The notes below the pieces were generated by a model, which saw only the letters and a program-made list of their open reading frames with translations, was not told the DNA's origin and did no database searches. Below, in pieces: positions 21,850-34,240 of a DNA stretch of 64,000 nt (the stretch's first letter is position 1; the number at the start of each line of letters is the position of its first letter). Source of the stretch: Neoceratodus forsteri (lineage: Eukaryota > Chordata > Ceratodontiformes > Ceratodontidae); the NCBI GenBank assembly GCA_016271365.2, contig CM028129.1, positions 1,003,793,501 through 1,003,857,500 of the forward strand. Reading direction: 5' to 3'. Both the position numbers and the translations under genes were made by a program.

Positions 21850-22049
21850 CCAGTTTTTTTTTTTTTACCTTTGTTTTACCAGGAGAGACACACTAAGCTG
21901 AAAGCTTGTTTACAGGTGCGACCTGGGAACACAAGAAAGTTAAGTGACTTGCTCAGGGTCACACAGTATGCAAGTGGGGGCTGTGGGATTCAAACCTAGG
22001 TATCCAGGTTTGCAGCCCACAACCTTAAACCACTGCGCTATATTGCCTC
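21850..22049 (-). mobile_element. tRNA/CORE-type SINE
   Basis: Read on the minus strand it starts TAGCGCAGTGG (polymerase III box A) and has GGTTTGAATCCC (box B). Next is a core, TACTGTGTGACCCTGAGCAA then GTCACTTAA, and it ends with CTCCTGGTAAAACAAAGG and an A-rich tail. The plus strand shows the tail as a T run at 21853-21866. It is the same family as 29562-29763. Confidence 0.85.
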
Positions 22050-22225
22050 ACTGCTATCTGCCTACTTTTCCATTTGCAGGCTATCATTGTTCCCCACTAG
22101 AGGTCACCTTTTTCCCTTTCATGTTCTTAATTCCTTATCTCCTCTTTTTGGGTCCTTGACTGTGTGTTCTACTCTCTGGTATGCCCTGACTAGTTTTTAC
22201 CTACTCTCCAGCTCTGTCAAGCCCC

Positions 22226-22252
22226 GTCCTCCTCCTCCTCCTCCTCCTCCTT
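22226..22252. repeat. (CCT)n microsatellite
   Basis: About nine uninterrupted CCT/CTC units. Confidence 0.9.
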
Positions 22253-23015
22253 CTGCTTACTTTACTTGCTCTTGAATCCCTGCTCATTTTTACTGCAACC
22301 TCCTCTTACCACTCTGGTCCCTCTCTTTGTAACTTCACCTACTTAACTAATTTGTTATTGAAAACTGTCTTTACTGCTCCTCTCTTGGCCATACCTGAAA
22401 CTCTCTTCACTCTGCCCTAATTCAGATTAACTGACCTCAGTCTTGGAGGAAGCAGCACTGACCGAAACCCAGCCTCTTTCTCACCTCCTCCCAGCTCTTG
22501 ATTTCTATCAGCCTTACCTTCTCTTCTCCCCCCCTGCAGCTCTAACTTCTCCCCACCCACACCACTTAACTTAATCCCCCTTTGTTCCAGAACTCCTGCT
22601 GGCTGTCTGCCGCCAGCCCCTGCCCAACTGCTCAACCACTTCTAGGCCATACTTAACAGCTTCTTCTTGCTTTTCTCCGCAGATTCTGCTTAGCCCGCTA
22701 CTACCCGATTTGCAGCCCATACGCTGCTGCTGCTAGGGGCTTTCATCTCCCTGAACCATCTACTTGGAAAAGTATATCTCGCTCACTGATTCTAGCCCTA
22801 TTCTAACCATCAACTCAGACAAAAGCTCTCTGGGTCTAATTTGTGTGAGAAATTCTCACCCGCTGCCTTACCACAATACTGAACTCACTGCTTCCCTGTG
22901 GACCAACAATGTCTCCCACTTCCACTGGATTATTGCAGTGCCTCATTGTACTCACCATTATCGCCTCCATGTGCCCCTGTACTAGACCCATCAAATCTAC
23001 TCCAGCACCCATGAG

Positions 23016-23420
23016 GTGGTAGTCCTAAATGTATATGGAACAGTTACCTCTTCCTACTCTGATAAAATCCACAACCTCCGTCAGTTACCCTCTATGATCA
23101 CAGGCCTGGAATACCCACCCAAGGATCCCTCCATGGTACCGCCCCTCAGTGGTTTTGTAATCCACATTGGTAACATGAAAGCTCATACGCCCAGTAAAAG
23201 ACAGTGGTCTCTACATAATAAACTTACATTGGAACAACTTCTTCACCTACTACTACTACTCCTAATTCTGATGTCTGGCAATGTGCACCCCAACCCTGGC
23301 CCACCATATGACTCCAATGCTCTACCATGAAAAACTACAGGACTTGTGCTCGCTTCTCTAAACATCTGCAGCCTCCTCCCCAAAATGGATTGCCTGAAAG
23401 GTATGGGTCTCTCACCATAA
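23016..23420 (+). pseudogene. L2-like LINE N-terminal leader
   Basis: A 104-codon open frame runs to NKLTLEQLLHLLLLLLIL then MSGNVHPNPGP. The leucine-rich stretch followed by G-[DN]-[VI]-x-x-N-P-G-P is the hallmark that precedes the endonuclease in many L2/CR1/Rex elements. A stop follows and the endonuclease continues in another frame. Confidence 0.7.
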
Positions 23421-23930
23421 CCTAGATGTGCTATCTATAGTGGTAACATGGTTATCCCAGAAGATACCAGACACTGCCATCGCTCTTCCTGGTTACACCT
23501 TGTACAGACAGGATCGACACATGAAAAGAGATGGGGGCTGTGTCATCTACACTAAATATATTCTACCAAAACTAACCATGACTGGTATCAGCAACCTGCT
23601 GGATTACATCAATAATCTGAGTCTAAACACAGAAATTGTTCTGCTAGGTGACTTTAATATAAATTGGCTCTCACCTGCCTCTGCCTCTGTCAAGGATATC
23701 CTATCTGCTATCCATTTCTCCCAAATGGTGGAGACTGCAAGCCCAGCACCAGCACACTGCTGGACTGAGTGCTCACCAACTGTCCTGCTCAAATCTCCAA
23801 TCTCGCCATTCTCCCAGACTGTTTGAGTGACCACTCCCCTTTCAATTGCAAGTGGAACAACAACTACTGCAAACACCCCACCAGAACTATAAAAAAAGGC
23901 TGCTACAAAAAAGGTCACCTCCCACAACTA
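23421..23930 (+). pseudogene. L2-like LINE endonuclease
   Basis: This is an APE-type endonuclease that nicks target DNA. Visible parts are VVTWLSQKIPDTAIALPGYT, LYRQDRHMKRDGGCVIYTKY and later EIVLLGDFNINWL, the G-D-F-N catalytic motif. SDHSPF near 23829-23846 carries the terminal S-D-H. A frame change occurs near 23770 and an internal deletion is likely around 23590, because the motif spacing is short for the family. Confidence 0.8.
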
Positions 23931-24124
23931 AAGTTGGACCTAAAACTCCTTGACTGGACAGACCTCCATAAAACCAATGATGTGGACACAGCACTTGACC
24001 TCTTTGTGTCAAAATTTAATGCTGTCTGTGACAAACACGCACCAGTTATTAAAAGAAAAGCCAAAGGGCTTTTTAACTCCTGGAGCAACTTGCCATAAGA
24101 GATCATATCTGGCAAATAACATGA

Positions 24125-25376
24125 GTGCAGGGGACTACAGCAAACATTCAACGATATAAAAAGGCCCGCAATGACTGTACAAAAGCTATCCACCATGCAA
24201 AAAGTACATATTATGAAGAAACCGTTACTAACTTATGGAACAGCAGTAAGTCTTTCTGGGCCAACCTTAATGACATCACAGGGAAAGACCTGAAAACTGC
24301 CCCTGCTATGCTTACTGTTGAGGGGATTCCAACCTTGGACCCTCTGCTTATTGCCAGCTCACTGAATCATGCTTTCACTGATCTCAGTAGTGTGCTCCCC
24401 AGGGACTTCTTCAATACCCCCACCCAAGCGACCATATAAGATCACCTGCACTACCATCCAACCAGCTGCTATTCTGCTTCAAAATGGTCTCTGAAGCAGA
24501 TGCTAGGAAATACCTTGAAAAGATTCTCAGAAAATCTAGGTGCAGTGGGGACTCCTTGGACCTCAAATGTGTTCACTTGGCACTGGATGAAATGCTTGGA
24601 CCACTAACCAGAATACTCAACCTATCCCTCTTCCACTTCCCCCAAAGATGGAAGTCTGCTACAGTAACCTCCATACACGAAAGTGGGCACAGGTCCTTAC
24701 ATAATAACTACGGACCGATTTCCATACTCCATTCGCTCTCCAAGGCTCTCGGGCAGATTGTGTCTGACCAGATGGTGGAATACTTTAATTAATACCAACT
24801 CCTATGCCCCGAGCAACACTGGTTCCAGGGCGGCCACAGTATCATCATGGCCCTACTCGAATTTACTGAATTCATCCAGAACACCTTAGATCAAGGCCAC
24901 CTTGTAGGGGCAACCTTCATTGACCTATCAAAGGCATTTGATATGGTTCATCATGCTCTCCTCCTCAAGCAGCTATCTGACATTGGATATGCGCCTGAAA
25001 CTATGAACTGGTTTAGCAGTTACTTGAGCTGCCTCTCCCAGCAGGTCAGGATTGGGGAAGTCCTATCAGACAGCCGACCTGTCAGATCTGGTGTACTGCA
25101 GGGGTCCATTCTGGGACCATTGCTGTTCAGTGTTTTCTTAAATAATCTCTCAGCCTCCTGCCATTGCCCATGCTCCTATATACTGATGACGTGGTGATTT
25201 TTACCAGCAACCTGCACCCTGAACTCCTTGAAACTGATCTTCAAAATGGCTTCACATCTGTGGAAATGTGGTTTAAAGAGCAAAGACTGGTCATGAACTA
25301 TAAAAAAAACAAAGACCATGCTCTATTCAACAGCCCCAAACAAGCTAAAAAGCTACCCCCTGGCAATAAGAAATGA
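24125..25376 (+). pseudogene. L2-like LINE reverse transcriptase
   Basis: Motifs in order are an R-x-x-A-R-N-D-type helix near 24150, ATVTSIHESGHRSLHNNYGP then ISILHSLSK at 24660-24750, and ATFIDLSKAFDMVHH (palm A) near 24915. These are followed by SGVLQGSILGPLLFSVFLNN and MLLYTDDVVIF (palm C, Y-T-D-D) near 25170. At least three frame changes separate these blocks. It copies the element RNA at the nicked target. It is closest in pattern to L2-type RT. Confidence 0.87.
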
Positions 25377-26010
25377 CAGCGGTGACACACTGGAGCTCAC
25401 CCCACATTTCAAATACCCTGGGGGTTACAATAGACTCCTCCCTGTCCTTCTCCCAGCATATTGATATCACTACAAGAGCTATTAGTACCAGAATTGGGGT
25501 CCTACACCACCACAGGCATTGTCTAACCCGTGAAGCATTAAACCTTGCAATCAGCAGCTCAGTTGTCTCCCTCATAGACTATGGGCTGGCCATATATGGT
25601 TCTGCTACCGACACGGTGCTCCAACAGATCTCAGTTTCCTTAAACAAATCCTGCTGCCTACTCAGAAATGCACCAAGACTCACACACATCTGTGAACTTT
25701 ATGCCCAGGCTGGTTGGCTTCAACTGAATGACAGAATCAGGTATCAAACCTACCTTCTTGCCAAAAAAGTCACATTAAATCTGCTTCTAACAGGGGTGCA
25801 GAACCTGTTGTAACTGCCTATGAATACCAGAAGCTCTGCCACTCAAAATTTTCAAGTGCCCAGATGCCGCACTACCATGGCACAGCATGCGTTCTCACAC
25901 CGGGGCACCCCTCTGGGTAAACGCACTGCCCCCTGACATCTCTAGCTCTTTTAAACATAGACCGTGCCAGCACCTTATTGATATGAGTAACTGCATGTGC
26001 CTCTGCTAAG
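25373..26010 (+). pseudogene. L2-like LINE C-terminal domain
   Basis: A 146-codon frame has YLGVTIDSSLSF-like sequence (read FKYPGGYNRL across a frame change), then HIDITTRAISTRIGVLHHHR, SSVVSLIDYGLAIYGSATD, and LNKSCCLLRNAPRLTHICEL then YAQAGWL. Further on, TPLWVNALPPDI near 25910 matches the usual W-N-x-L-P motif. The same sequence is recognisable on the minus strand at 51250-51600. Confidence 0.8.
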
Positions 26011-26417
26011 GCTCTGCTCACAGCAACAATCTGCCTCTAGCACTTAACTTTGCTTCTTTCATGTCAGGATAGTCAAACCACAGCACCTGGCCCACCTCTC
26101 TACCCCTCTCTGGCTCTGTCCCTTGCCCCCCCCATGACCAGTCCCTACCCTCCTCCCTCCCTGCCCTCTGTGCTCTGCTCACCTAGCCCTCTCACTCCCA
26201 GTGTATCCTTCCCTATCCTGTATGCTTATCTTCTTGATGCAGGCATACATTGTACAATGCCTCAGCATACCTCGTGCTTTATGTTTGAATTCTGTAACCT
26301 CCATGTATATTTTGATCAGTATTTGTATATTTGTCCACAGTATTGTACCTTGTTGTCTAATGTAGCTGACGTGGAACCTATAAAAGAGCATCCACTCACA
26401 GGTATTTTCCGAGATCT

Positions 26418-26438
26418 CAATAAATAAATAAATAAATC
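26418..26438 (+). repeat. LINE 3' tail (AATA)n
   Basis: AATAAATAAATAAATAAAT closes the L2-like element. Confidence 0.85.
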
Positions 26439-28599
26439 CCTAGGCCGTTAAAGGGGATTACAGTAATAATAATGATACAAGGCAGATTCAATGGGCATTT
26501 GCAACCAAAGTGTGGAGTAATGCTTGAGGAGCATTGTTGATAGTCAGGAGGTTAGTTGTATGATATAGTTGTTTTTAATTGTTAGATGTGGAAGCTTTGG
26601 CTATTCTCACTTTCTGTCCCCTGTGGGACTACCACCCTGTCAGGGTACCGTGAAGGCAAAGGAACCCTCTTGAGAAGGGTTCCATCCTAGAGTTGCTGTG
26701 AGAACATAATTCCTTTAGACTAAAGGTACCTTAGGAAGGAAGCTAACTGAACTGCTCAGCAGGAGCTGCAAACACAGACTGCATGGAGTAATAACAGACA
26801 GCTGACAGCTTGTGACAACTGATGGCAGATGAAGGCATAACTTCCAGAAGGAGAGAGGGAGTGGCATGATTATAGGATAAAAGTGAGCCATCATCCTACC
26901 CTAGCTCACAGTAGAAATCCTACTACTAAGGTAAATGATATACAGTAATTAAATATAAAAACTGCATTATTGCCTTTGTTGTTCAGGAGAGAAAAAATCC
27001 TTGTTTAACCACAATCCCTCCTAGCATGGCTACTTATTAATATGACAGCTGAACTTGCATAGTCCAACTCAGGAGAAAATTCTTTGGAGGACTAAATCTT
27101 GTTCTATGCCTCTACTGAGATGATGCTGTGGGGATGCCATGAGTTGATCTCTACAGCGAAAGGAAGCTTCCCCATGAAGAAGGCCACCCCAAAATATCTG
27201 AAATGAGGAGAGAAGTGACTGCTGAAAGGCTAACATCTAGACTCAAGACTGTGAGAAGGTCTAACCTTGACTGGCAACTAGATGAAGGTGATATGGAATG
27301 AGAGCAGGTGGACCTTGGGTAGCTACAGGGAGAATAGCTTTCAGAGGTGCTGCCAACATGGTCTGCATTGGTAAAAGAACCCATGTTAACTTAGGATTCC
27401 ATCCTCTGAAGTTTTAAAAGACTGAATTGTGAGGTGCTGCTGACTGTGGGTCTGTATGGCTAAAACTTCCCCTGGAGTGTTGGACCTTACTACCTGTGGA
27501 ACTGTGACATGTGCCACAGGAGGCAACCGGCCTACAGAGAAGGACCCCCACCCATGATGAGGGACTCACCCTCAAGATGTAGACTTCAAGGGGAGCTAGT
27601 GAGCATGTTTACCCATAGGGCAAGCCCTGAAGGCAAGATTCTAGCAAGATGATGATGATGGCCAGCCAGTATAAATCCATTAATACAGTCTGATGTCATG
27701 GAGGCAGACACGGACTGACTTAATGACAACTGTTGAACATATGACTCGTGACTGAGTTTGCCTGGATGATGACTGCTGAAAGGTATGACTGATGTGACTG
27801 AGAGTTAACTGAATGACAAGGTGCTGAAAATATGAACACATATGAAAGACCAAAATCATAGGTAAAACTCAGCCATGAGCAGGAAAAGCTGGAAGCTGTA
27901 TTAAAACTAAAACTGTGGTGATTATGCAGAAACAAACAGACTGATTAAGGCTGACTGAAATATCTGTTTGAGTGTGAATGGGAGCAGCTATATGGCTAGA
28001 GCTAGGTGAATTAAAGAGTAGGAATGCATTGGAATGGCAAGGACAGTTTGCTTGGTAAGGACAGCAGGTAGAACAAATTGAGAAAACACAAGCTAAAAAC
28101 AGCAGAATGACATAGGGTGGGCATACAAACCAGTAAGTACCCAAAAAACAAACTGGAGGTAAACACAGGATTTAAATGAGGTCATGAGTGCAGTATAAAT
28201 GATGACCTGAGAAAAGAAGGAAGCATGACGCTACAGTCTGGGAACGCAGAAAGACAGAATACTAGCCTAGAGAACCGCTGAAGGCACAGACCAAACAGAA
28301 CCCAAAGGCATAAATAAAACATAAAACCCAAAAGCAATGGGGGCAGAACTCCAGTAAAGCCTCCGTCTGCAATGAGGCTGGAGGAAGTTGCTTTAAATAG
28401 CTCAGCAAGGGTGGGGGTGTGGCTGCTTGCTTCTACCCATCAAACCACAGGCATAGACTTTTGTTTAATGCAGCAAATAGCTCTGATGACATTCCCAGGC
28501 AGACCGTAGCCCCAAATGAATTAAGAACAGTTAAATGCCTTATAACATATTACTGTTAAAGGCTGCTAACAATGGTGCCAAATTAATTTCTGATGTAAA
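26439..28599. other. No recognised feature
   Basis: Unique-looking sequence with no coding frame I can support. A short (GAT)n run occurs near 27650. Confidence 0.4.
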
Positions 28600-28945
28600 C
28601 CTATTCCACATATTGGTGGCACAACAGTGAAGGCTCTATCCCCAGCTCACAAAGATAAGAGGGCATCACTTCCAACAGTGACCCAACTGTTGACCAAAAA
28701 GAGCGAGTCACCTGCTGTAATCTGAGTAATTCCCTTAGATACTGGGGGAAGAGTCATTAGGACCTTAAAAGTATGGACTAAAACCTTAAAGGTAATGTTT
28801 TGTCTCACTGGCAGCCAATACAGTCCATGCAAAAAAGGCATTATTGTATCTGTCAGATTAACATTCCTAAGGAGTCGAGCAGCTGCATTCATAACTTGCT
28901 GTGGGCAACAGATTAATATTTCAGGAACACCTATAAATAGGCATG

Positions 28946-30534
28946 TGTAACCCTCACCCCTGCCTTTTTACCAAAATGACAGGTGGCATGCTGTTGAAGC
29001 TGACAGCAGTACCTGGTGGGGACTGGGTTCAGGGAGGATGAGGTTACTCGGCACAGGGGGACCTAGGTTTGGCTACTCTGCACAGGGGCACCCAAGTAAA
29101 TCCGAACACAGGAAGCAATAACTGAAATGTCCAGAACCAGGAATGGGATTCTTCAGTGTGGCTTTTATTCACATACTAGCTGAACAAACAAAGCATAGAC
29201 GGACCCCCATGGGGCTACATTTCCTGGTAATGCAGATTAGAGACTACAGAACACTTTATCACCATTTCCAGCCCTCAGGCTCTGAACCCACCAGGCACAC
29301 AGCCCGGACTTGCACGCAGCTTTGGGTACACAGCCCGACTTGTACACACTTGGGTTTTCCCCACTGGCCCGGCTCCCCTGCCAGCCACTTGATCCACGGT
29401 CCATTTGAGGAATGAACCAATTATCCTGTCATGGCTCCCCACACCACACTACAGTCTGTGACTCTTAGAGAGAATTTTCCTTACAACCCCATGTCTGGGT
29501 ACTTCCCCCAACACTGGTCAAATGCCTGAGGCAAAGTAGAAAACCACAGAAGAAATCTGTATAGCGCAGTGGTCTAAGGCTCTGAGCTGCAAATCTGGTG
29601 ACATCCAGCAGACCAGACCTGGGCTTGAATCCCACAACTTCCACTTGCATACTGTGTGACCCTGAGCAAGTCACTTAATCTCCTTGTGCTCCCAGGTTGC
29701 TCCTGTAAAAAAGCTTTCAGCTTAGTGTGCTATACCTGGTTAAACAACTAAATAAATAAAAAAAAATCCGTAGAGGTGGACCTGGTCACTAAAGATGGGG
29801 GGCCACCCACCTCTAGCTCCCACAGCCCATACCCGGCCATTTCTCTGGACAACTGAACAATTCCTTTGCTGAACTTCTAAATGTAGATTAAGGGTACACG
29901 TCTGTCACATCTCCTCTACATATTATTTGCATCTCACAAAACTCTGGGATTTGACACTACTTTTACTTGCTTGGCCCATTTCTCTAGGCTTCCCAATATG
30001 TAGTTCAATCCCTAGATTTTCACACAAGTCCCAGGGTGAAGAAAACCTATGCCCTTTTAGCCAGAGCAGACACTCACCCTTAAGTTGCAGGTGTCCCACA
30101 GGCGACTCACAAATCTTCCATCTTCCAAAATAAATCCTGGACTAAACAGGCAGCTTTTCCTCCACTAGCAGAATTAAGGGGATTGCCCCAGGAATCTGCT
30201 GGGAATCTTTACATCCCCCGGAGGGAGGGGGCACTGAGACCCGAAAACAGCGGTCTCCACCACTTGAGTACAAACTTCACTCTCTCTTGCCAAACTTCAG
30301 ACTCTCACTTCCAAACTCCCAATGTTCTACCTAACTCCCTTTGCTGCAGATTCCAATGTGGCTCATGCAGCTGCGAAAGTTCTATTGGTGATGTCATCCC
30401 TCAGTCTCAGCTGAGACCGAGAACAGAGTGAGACAGTGTGAAACCCATTTAACTGGAGTTTCACAAGCTGCCTTCCCTGCCTACCACTAGGTCTTACTGT
30501 GATTCTAGTAACCCCGGGTAACAAGGGGGTTACA
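28946..30534. repeat. Solo Gypsy LTR (1589 bp)
   Basis: It begins TGTAACCCTCACCCC and ends AAGGGGGTTACA, the same termini as the other LTRs here. It is flanked by CATG on both sides (28942-28945 and 30535-30538). No internal region is present, so it arose by recombination between two LTRs. Orientation is not certain, since the ends are symmetrical. It carries a SINE at 29562-29763. Confidence 0.88.
29562..29763 (+). mobile_element. tRNA/CORE-type SINE inside the solo LTR
   Basis: Box A TAGCGCAGTGG, box B GGGCTTGAATCCC, core TACTGTGTGACCCTGAGCAA, and a tail with CCTGGTTAAACAAC and AATAAATAAAA. The flanks carry a 9-bp duplication, AAATCTGTA (29553-29561) and AAATCCGTA (29764-29772), with one mismatch. 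Confidence 0.9.
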
Positions 30535-30689
30535 CATGCAATAACAACAGCACACACCAGTGTTTCAAGATCAACACTCAGATTAACATCAATAAAGGTG
30601 ACCAGTGATGAAAACTGAAAAAGTCTTACTTTTTGAAACGTATTCCCAAATCACCCATTCATAGTATTATTTGATTATTTTCTAACTTT

Positions 30690-32070
30690 AAAGGGGAACA
30701 TGTACAGTAAGAACAGCACCCATCAACAGTTTGAAAGTTCATGGAAGAATCTGTGAAATGAGGTATTGGGCTCCTCTGTACCTGGCAGCAGTCCAGAGAT
30801 ATCAGTGATTAAGTCTGCCTCATATTGATGCTACATTGCCACCATTTTTAGAGCCTTCTGATGTCACAGACGATCAAGCTTTTCTTGACTACAGTGTGGT
30901 TAGTGACAGCTTAGTCGTAAGTTGCAGCTCAAGGTTCTAAAAAGGGTAGCAATATAGAATCAATAGGGGACAGACATAGTCATGAATAGATATGGACTAC
31001 TACCAGCTATAGATACGCCCATTGCCTCATTGAAAATATCTTTTCATGGACTTTTGAACTATGATAGGCCCGATTTCATTAAATTTTCCCTTTACAATGT
31101 TATTAATAATTGTACATACCTAATGAAAGTGTGAGTACAAAGCAAACCATGAAACCGCATTCTGATCTGTTACCAGCTGAGGGTAGCCGATGATATTATT
31201 AGCATCATAAATAGACAGTTGCATGCATGGTGGCAGTGGAGTTATATTCGGCTGCCTCCTTCGGATAGAGAATCCACTTGGGGTTGCAATATGCCATAGA
31301 TTTACAACCTGAAGCACTGAATCGTGTGGCTTGTGAGTGGTGGCTGGTGTTGTCATTTAGATATTGTCAGCCCCTGATTGGGTGCTTGGGTCAGAGAGCA
31401 CAAGGGCTGTGGTGAAGCTTTTTAGAACCCTGGTGGCAAAGATTTCAAGAATGTGGTTAGCGTTTGTGGACACGTGTTTGGAAAACGAATCCAGCAGCAC
31501 ATTTGAAAATAATTGCATTCTTGAGAGCTTTTATGAGACACCATTGGAATAGCTGCCTGCTGTAGCAGCTGCTCTCCCACATTGTCATTAAATGCAGACA
31601 TCAAAAACTGTCCTGAAAATTGGCAGTGGCATTTGAATCTCAGTTGTTGACTATGATGGCATCTATGACCTTTTTACCTGAGAAGAGGACGCACACTTCA
31701 TTGAAAAAGCTGATGCAGTGAATGTAAGAGGGTCAGCATTCCAGGGGGCATCTGCTTTGGCAGCAGTACTACAAGAGGTTCTGCAACAAGTTGAAATTAA
31801 CCTTGCCTCAGTTCATCATGAGCACTGGAGGACCAGAGGCCCTCTCATCACAATGGCTACCAAAGCACAGCTCTACAGTGCCTTCCAAGACCGAGAAGCT
31901 CACTCTTCAGCTGCTTCCATTTCAGATTCATCTAAGATATTTTTCAGGTGGTAGTGGTGGTGGTGGTGGGGGGGGGGATAGGGGCTTGTGTCTTTTCAGG
32001 GAAGAAGAGTTTGAAGTGGGTTGGCCAGCAGCAATATGGTAGCAGCAGCCAGATTTTGTTTTAGTTAGTA
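30690..32070. other. No recognised feature except a G-rich tract
   Basis: Short frames on both strands have no recognisable motif. A run of GGT and then ten G occurs at 31947-31978. Confidence 0.4.
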
Positions 32071-32576
32071 ACAAGCACTTGTCAATGCCGAATGTTTGCT
32101 TGCTGATATTAGCATTGGATGTGCAGGAGTTAGACAGATGCAGAACAGGAATGGCAGTGAACTATTGAACTTATGCCAACCCCACCTCTGCCCTGCAGAG
32201 ATGGACAGGCATTGGGGTGTGCCTCTGGGTTGTCGCTCATAACCCTCATGGCATCTCACCTCACCCTATCCTGCAGACACCAACAAGTGTTGTGGTGAGC
32301 CTTGGGGTGTTCGGCTTTACAGTCACCCCATTTCATAAGGACATACACTGAAATGGGTGCAGTATAGGAGAATGGGGTGAACTCTGGGGCTGAAGAGCCC
32401 AAGGCACACCTTGATGCCTGTCACTGACTTCAGGGTGGGGGCGGGGGTGCAATGGCATGAGCATTGCAACTGGCAATCCAAAGGCACACCCCTGATGCCT
32501 GTCAGTCTGTACAGGGTGGGACGTTATGGTTAGAAACCCTAATGCTCTGGGTGTTTGTTGGTATTTGCAGTACAAA

Positions 32577-33420
32577 TTTTCAACATGGCATTTTTGTGAC
32601 CCCCCACCTTATGAAAGCATTTGGAACCTCTGTTCATGAACAGTGGCACTGTGATTTTGTTACTCTGTCCTGAATGTTGATTTCCTGCAGTGACTACGCC
32701 ATTCTGCGCCAGATGTGCGAAAACACAGTTCAGGCAGGATGTGAAAAATGACAGCTGTACCATTCATAGGGAGATGTGAAGAGATGGCAATGTTTAAAAT
32801 CTGGAGTGAATTATTAAAAATGCTCGAACTTACGCGCGTGCATGGAAACTGCACAATGCATGCTTGTAGTATAGTCATTTTATGAACTTTTGTCAGCAAA
32901 TTTTCAACATAGGCATTTTGGGACCTCCCCTCATGAACAGTGCCACTGTGATTTTCATAATCTGTCCTGAACACTGATTTCCCACAGCGATCACGCTATT
33001 GTGTGCAGGAAGTGCAAAAACACATTTTGGCAAGTATGTGAAAAATGACAGTTGTACTGTTTATAAGGAGGTGTGAAAAATGCCAATGTTGAAAATCTGG
33101 AGTGAAAATATTACAAATTCGAGAGTTATGAGTGTGCAGGGAAACTGCGGAATGCATGCTTATAACACAGTTATTTTTTGGAATTTTTTTACCGAATTGG
33201 TGACATAGGCTTTTTGGGAACCCACCTCATGAACAGTGACACTGTCGTTTCGTTAATGGGTCCCGAAAGGTGATTCTACGTAGTGACCATGAAATCACCT
33301 TTCATTACTGAATAACCAGATGACAGTCACTGAATTCATGAGACGGGGTCCCAAGAACCCTATGTTGAAAATTTGGTGCTAAAATGTAAAAAAATGGCCG
33401 AGATATCCACCTAAGTTGAA
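32577..33420. repeat. Internal ~295-324 bp tandem units of repeat R
   Basis: TTTTCAACAT starts at 32577 and 32901, with a diverged start near 33196. Each unit carries a TGTCCTGAA/TGTCCCGAA motif, AATGACAGYTGTAC and TGTTGAAAATCTGGAGTGAA. The last unit is partial and contains the hairpin at 33266-33302. Confidence 0.75.
33266..33302. repeat. Conserved hairpin in repeat R
   Basis: AAAGGTGATT pairs with AATCACCTTT around a 17-base loop. The same structure is at 40989-41025 and, weaker, at 58566-58602. Confidence 0.65.
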
Positions 33421-34240
33421 CCCCCCCCCCATGCCATTATACAGCTTACCAGCATTTCTTCAGTTTGCGGTTAGCTTTGAAGAGTACATATGTGTTCCCG
33501 CTCCACCAAATATTTTCATGCCAGGATACGGAGGTATGTATGGGGTGAGGGGGGTGTGGGGAGGTCGGGTGCGCAGAGGGTGGGTGTGAGTTGGGGAAGG
33601 GGGCACCAGAGACAATGAGCGATGGTTTTCTGTTTTTAAAGTTTTTTTTTTAAAAACAAAAGATCTCATGGGACGGTTTTTCTATTACAGGGACAAGGGG
33701 CACGCTGAGGTGGACTCCCAGTGCCACCTGGGTGTTTGTTAGGGGGCACCCCATCGGCACATACAGAGTGTTTGGGGGGGGCACATGAGCCGAGGGGGAT
33801 TGGGCACCCCATCGGCACACAACAAATGGGGGGGCATTATGCTAATGGGGATTCGGCTCCCCTGTCAGCAAATGAACTTGGGTAGGGGCATGCCAACAGG
33901 AGGATTGGGCACCCCCGTCAGCTTTCATGGGGACTGTGAGAGGTGGCTGGCCATGTTTATTGAAATGGGACACCAGACAAGGCAAGCTATGATTCGCCAC
34001 TGGAATCAGGGACTGTCCCAGCAGCAAAAACAACTGATTGCAGTGGCGAGTTTCTTTCAAGTTGATGGCATGCTACAATACTGTTGTCACTGACAGCGTG
34101 CTCCTGTATTGGTGCCACAGAGACCAGCCCCAAAATGGACTGCTGGCATTGGCCACAGCACTGTCGTACCTCCACAACTCCTTACTACAGCAAGCTGCCG
34201 CAATATGTTTCTTGAGCATACTGTACATGCAAGCAAACAT

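Larger units (their letters stand above)
22640..26438 (+). mobile_element. L2-like non-LTR retrotransposon, nearly full length
   Basis: It has a 5' region, a hydrophobic leader ending SGNVHPNPGP, an endonuclease, an RT with YTDD, a C-terminal domain and an (AATA)n tail at 26418-26437. The tail and protein motifs place it in the CR1/L2 group. The 5' edge is uncertain. A minus-strand copy of the same family is at 51050-53330: its C-terminus reads KQVGYT where this one has QAGWLQ. Confidence 0.85.
28600..30680 (-). pseudogene. Decayed LINE C-terminal fragment, split by a solo LTR
   Basis: Minus strand 28920-28647 encodes NAAARLLRNVNLTDTIMPFL and HGLYWLPVRQNITFKVL. This is the well-known A-A-A-R-L-L ... 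L-H-W-L-P-V ... F-K-x-L region of L2/CR1-group LINEs. Upstream on the minus strand, beyond the solo LTR, 30680-30539 encodes LETLVCAVVIAC, which fits the preceding helix. The LINE was therefore present before the LTR element inserted. Confidence 0.7.
32073..34240. mobile_element. Noncoding dispersed repeat R, copy 1
   Basis: It shares its whole layout with 39625-41970. The start AAGCAYTTGTCAATGCCGAA is followed by a GC-rich head, then ~295-bp tandem units (starts near 32577, 32901 and 33196). A conserved segment with AAACCCCCC and ATTTCTTCAGTTTGCGGT comes next, then a G-rich stretch and a terminal part with the inverted motif GCAAGCAAACAT. I found no coding frame. It looks like a nonautonomous transposon carrying satellite units. 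This copy shows no clear target duplication. Confidence 0.7.

Noticed and set aside
29562..29640. tRNA gene
   Set aside because: Boxes A and B are present, but a CORE-type body, A-rich tail and target duplication follow, so it is a SINE.
31718..31954. Host exon
   Set aside because: Short frame with no motif and no clear splice context; not supportable.
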